Assembly (NCBI GenBank): GCA_003255065.1
Contig: QAOA01006734.1
Span: forward strand, 399,759 to 463,758
Length of the DNA: 64,000 nucleotides
Reading direction: 5' to 3'
Origin: Cercis canadensis
Lineage: Eukaryota; Streptophyta; Magnoliopsida; Fabales; Fabaceae
In this document: positions 60,301-64,000 of the stretch, one piece after another
Layout: each line of letters begins with the position of its first letter
Position numbering within the stretch: position 1 is the first letter of the stretch
Position numbers and translations under genes: made by a program
The notes under the pieces: model-generated
Told to the model about the DNA's origin: nothing
Databases searched by the model: none
What the model saw: the letters and a program-made list of their open reading frames with translations, nothing else

Positions 60301-61411
60301 TTACTAATTCCTCCTCATTCCATTCTCTTTATCACTTTTTTACCCTTTCCCCCTAATCAACTTTCTTATACCTCATTATTCAACCAAAAGAAGTGTACCT
60401 TGCCATAATGCCCCATTATTATCAACTAACTGCAGTTTACAACTTTAACAAATGGCATTTTGGCCAAATTACTGGACTATTGCCACTAGATCCACAAGAA
60501 GCTACAAATCAGAAAATTACGCAAAACATGATCTCCAATCATTGATTAGCAACGAAGATTAAGGACGAATAGTATGTCAATTACTAGATTGATTGGTTAT
60601 AATTTGATGATCACGGTTCCTTTTACTGTTTGGATTGGAGATATTTCTAGGGTTTGTTTCATTTCATAATTCGTTATCCTCAAAAGCTCACATGTGGGAC
60701 TAGTATTTCTTCACTTCTCGTTCAGGAATTGAGTTTAATGATGGGGGTGTGTAAATGACTAATGAGTGAACACAGTTGGGATATTAATATAAATGTTAGT
60801 CAACGAATGCATGGGCAAAAGAGTAATTTCACTATGATCAGAAATTTATAATCGGTTCCCGGAGGTTGAGGTTGAACCCGAGGACCCGTGATGAGTCACC
60901 GGGTATATGCAGTCATAATCGTGCACTTACCGGCTGCACCAGGTCACCTATTAGACTCTGTATTTATGTTTATAATAATAACGATAATAATTTTGTCATA
61001 AATATTAGGGTCATAGACCTTAGAAGGCACATTGGTTGTGAGAGAGAAAGAATCTAATGGCGTATTGCCAGCTATGAAATTGAGGGTCAAAGCTGTCAAA
61101 TTTTCTTTGATCAAGGCTTTTGCTCTGTCTCTCAGTTCTTTACCACCTTCCCCATATTTACATGAAATCCGTACTCATTTAAAATCCCTCATTTCTTCCT
61201 CCCTCTCCCAAAACAAAACCCTGTTCTCATTCTCATTTTCCCTCTCTTTCTCTTTTCTCATTCTCTATCTCCCCCTATATATTTCTCTTCCTTTATTATT
61301 TAGAGCACAGAAAATATGTGCCTGTTCTAGGGAGAAAGGGAGAGAAAGGGGGGTTTGATAATTTGATGGTTCAACTCTGAATCCTCTGCTAGAGAACACC
61401 ATCATACACCA
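57343..61411. other. Intergenic DNA and promoter of the TPR/J gene
   Basis: No gene recognised. An N at 60240 marks a further contig join, here without visible flanking duplication. Pyrimidine-rich leader at 61190-61300 with TATA-like CTATATATTTC near 61275. Confidence 0.5.
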
Positions 61412-63851
61412 ATGGCGGTTACTACACCCTGTCCAAATGCTACAGAGAAGAAGCACTGGTGGCTTACCAACCGAATGGTAAAGCTTCACGCCCTTTTTCT
61501 CCGATCCACTAATTTCTGCAATTTTATTTCAAGATTTCTTCTTCACTGAAAATGCTTGGATTGAAATTTGAAACCCCCCACATTAAACTTTTTGTTTTTG
61601 TCTCTTTTTACAGATGGTTGAGAAATACATCAAAGACGCTCGCAGCCTCATTGCGACCCAAGAACAGAGCGAGATCGCTTCGGCTCTTAACCTTCTAGAC
61701 GCGGCTCTAGCCATCTCTCCACGCCTAGACCAAGCCCTTGAGCTCAAAGCCAGGTCTCTGCTCTATCTCCGGCGGTTCAAGGAGGTCGCCGATATGCTTC
61801 AAGACTACATTCCAAGTCTGAAAATGGCAAACGAAGATTCGGGTTCCGTTTCTTCTGACAACTCTTCTCAGCAGCTTTCGAGGGAGGGAGTCAAGCTTCT
61901 CTCTTCCTCTGAATCCCCCAGCCGGGATCAGAGTTTCAAGTGCTTCTCTGTCTCCGACTTGAAAAAGAAGGTGATGGCAGGACTCTGTAAAAGTTGCGAG
62001 AAGGAAGGGCAATGGAGGTAAATTAATTAAGTGTTATGATTCTGTTTCATTGGTTTTGCAAACTGGTCTCTCTGTTTACGTCCTTTTGATCGATTTAAAA
62101 TGGGCTTTCTTCATTTTGAGGTTCAGCTTTTAGTTACTTTATTTAAGACGGAGATCTGATCGGAGTACATGTTATGTGGGTTTGAGTAAATGCTGGTGCC
62201 AGCCATAATGAAATGGTTCCCAACTTCTTTCTTTAAAAATGATTATTATATTTAATGCTCAATAAAAATATTTTTACTGTTATGATTTTTTCTCATGTGC
62301 ATTACTGTTTTTCAGTCATGTTTTTCTATCAAAAGAAACCAATTTTTTTTCCCCTCCAAGAAGAACAACACTCTTTTGATGGTTTGATTGTGCTTAAAGC
62401 TGAAAAAATTATTATTATACTGGTTTAATGTTGAGTGTGCTGAGTTGAAATTTCAATTGTTTGGTAGCCAAGTTCTTGTATCACCCTATTCCATTTTTAC
62501 ACATATATATGTTTAGAGGGAAATGGGAAAATATAGAATAGAATAAAAAAAAAGTTCAATTTTGACTGTGTCTTCCTCTTGAAAAAATCACAGGTACTTG
62601 GTTTTGGGTCAAGCATGCTGCCATCTAGGCCTAATGGAGGATGCGATGGTTCTTCTCCAAACGGGTAAACGCCTAGCCAGCGCCGCGTTCCGCCGTGAGA
62701 GTGTGTGTTGGTCTGATGATAGCTTCTCCTTATCAAACATCCCTTTCTCCGGCGACATCAACACCACCAACCCACCACCCCCTTCTCCACCACGAACACC
62801 ACTCACAGAGTCTGAGAGTGTTACCCAACTCCTGAGCCACATTAAGCTCCTCATCCGCCGTCGTACCGCGGCACTCGCAGCCCTTGACGCCGGTCTCTAT
62901 TCCGAAGCCATTCGCCATTTCTCCAAAATTGTCGATGGCCGTCGTGGTGCCCCACAAGGCTTTCTAGCAGAATGCTACATGCATAGAGCCTCTGCCTACC
63001 GTTCTGCTGGTCGAATTGCAGAGTCTATTGCTGATTGTAATCGGACTCTGGCTCTTAACCCTTCTTGCATTCAAGCTCTTGATACCAGGGCTTCCCTTCT
63101 AGAAACCATTCGATGCTTGCCAGATTGTTTACACGATCTCGAACACTTGAAACTTCTGTACAATTCAATCTTGAGGGATCGCAAGCTTCCGGGTCCTGCT
63201 TGGAAGCGTCACAATGTGAGGTACATAGAGATTCCTGGGAAACTCTGCGCTCTCACTACCAAAATTCAAGAATTGAAGAGAAGGGTAGCTGCTGGGGAGA
63301 CTAGGAATGTAGATTACTATGCTCTCATTGGATTGCGACGTGGGTGTTCTCGATCAGAGTTGGAGAGAGCTCATAGATTGCTCTGTTTGCGGCACAAGCC
63401 AGATAAAGCTATCACTTTTATTGACCGCTGCGAGCTTGCGGATGAACGTGATCTTGAATCGGTTAAGGACAGAGCAAAAATGTCAGCTTTGTTACTGTAT
63501 AGATTGCTTCAAAAGGGTTACACAAGTGTAATGTCTACTATAATGGATGAAGAAGCTGCTGAAAAACAGAGGAAGAAGGCTGCAGCTGCATTGCAAGCTG
63601 CACAAGCAGCAATTCAAGTCCAGCAAGCAAATGAGTCTAGATTGGAATCTGATTTGAACAAAGCAGAGATAATGGGTTCTAAAAGGAGTAACATTCCGGT
63701 GGAAAACACATCCACAACAACTTCATCTACTTCCAATACATCAGTTTTCCAGGGTGTGTTTTGCCGTGATCTTGCTGCAGTTGGGAACTTGCTTTCACAA
63801 GCGGGATTCAATCGTCCAATTCCGGTGAAGTATGAGGCATTAAGCTGCTAA
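61412..63851 (+). CDS. TPR protein with degenerate C-terminal J-like domain
   Basis: Putative co-chaperone of the plant TPR-DnaJ group. Three exons: 61412-61477, 61614-62017, 62594-63851, giving 575 aa. TPR-like helices are visible at about residues 32-77 (ALNLLDAALAISPRLDQALE), 150-190 (YLVLGQACCHLGLMEDAMVL) and 245-330 (AGLYSEAIRHFSKIV, ASAYRSAGRIAESIADCNRTLALNP). The J-like domain begins VDYYALIGLRRGCSRSELERA; where a J protein has HPD, this one has KPD, with the His one residue early (RHKPDK). An Ala/Gln-rich helix follows (AAAALQAAQAAIQVQQ), then a Ser/Thr-rich tail. The start ATG is in a short first exon and gives MAVTTPCPNATEKKHWWLTN, conserved in relatives as I recall them. Hsp70 stimulation through this domain is doubtful. 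Confidence 0.88.
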
Positions 63852-64000
63852 AAATAACTGGTCAAAAATCAAAATAGAAAATTAGGGCCCTTCAACTGTT
63901 ACCGGCAGGGGGAATCTCTGGTTCGTTTACAATTTGTTTGTACAAAAGGAAAAATTTTAGACTGCCGGAAAATTTTGTCACCTTTTTCTCCTTTGATCTT
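63852..64000 (+). other. 3' flank of the TPR/J gene
   Basis: Likely 3' UTR up to the window end; no feature seen. Confidence 0.4.

Noticed and set aside
60850-60960. GGTTGAACCC, resembling a tRNA B box, in a GC-richer stretch
   Set aside because: No acceptor stem, A box or cloverleaf can be drawn; not a tRNA and not enough for a SINE call.
1-64000. LTR retrotransposons, other virus-like elements, LINEs, CRISPR arrays
   Set aside because: No long direct terminal repeats, no reverse transcriptase, integrase or capsid-like frames, and no regularly spaced repeats were seen.

Overview
The window is nuclear DNA of a flowering plant, most likely a woody eudicot (rosid). It is AT-rich. Its genes are full of introns, and their proteins match the size and exon logic of Arabidopsis families, often within a few residues. 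The species cannot be fixed from sequence alone. Four single Ns (27413, 41864, 44208, 60240) mark contig joins, and two of them are flanked by duplicated sequence that looks like unmerged overlap.

Layout. 1-3.7 kb is repeat-rich: a direct duplication enclosing one MITE and a nested fold-back element. 3.7-10.4 kb holds a CKI1-type hybrid histidine kinase on the minus strand, with a separate 5' UTR exon. 10.4-13.9 kb is AT-rich repeat DNA. 14.1-22.6 kb is MSH6 in 21 exons on the plus strand, with two E2F-like sites in its promoter. It converges on a minus-strand RING-CH (MARCH-type) E3 ligase gene at 23.2-26.0 kb. 30.4-35.3 kb holds two tandem universal-stress-protein genes and a broken eL29 ribosomal protein gene. 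36.4-39.5 kb has two intronless PADRE (DUF4228) genes. 39.5-47 kb is gene-poor and contains a doubtful contig flanked by Ns. 47.1-51.1 kb is a BXL1-like beta-xylosidase/alpha-arabinofuranosidase. 51.1-61.4 kb is gene-poor and holds a textbook 258-bp MITE. 61.4-63.85 kb is a TPR protein with a degenerate J domain.

The genes do not form a pathway; this is an ordinary plant gene neighbourhood. I see no LTR retrotransposon, viral copy, LINE coding region, CRISPR array or convincing tRNA gene, and no clearly new biological system. The points most worth a second look are: two introns with the same rare GC donor (GCTAGT), uORFs in the CKI1 leader, paired E2F-like sites at MSH6, a repeat shared by introns of CKI1 and MSH6, the eL29 pseudogene that still has its ribosomal-protein promoter, the J domain with KPD in place of HPD, the 9-bp target duplication around the 51.9-kb MITE, and the probable misassembly at 41.6-44.5 kb.

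All exon models were built by hand from frame continuity and splice sites. Each complete CDS closes in frame.
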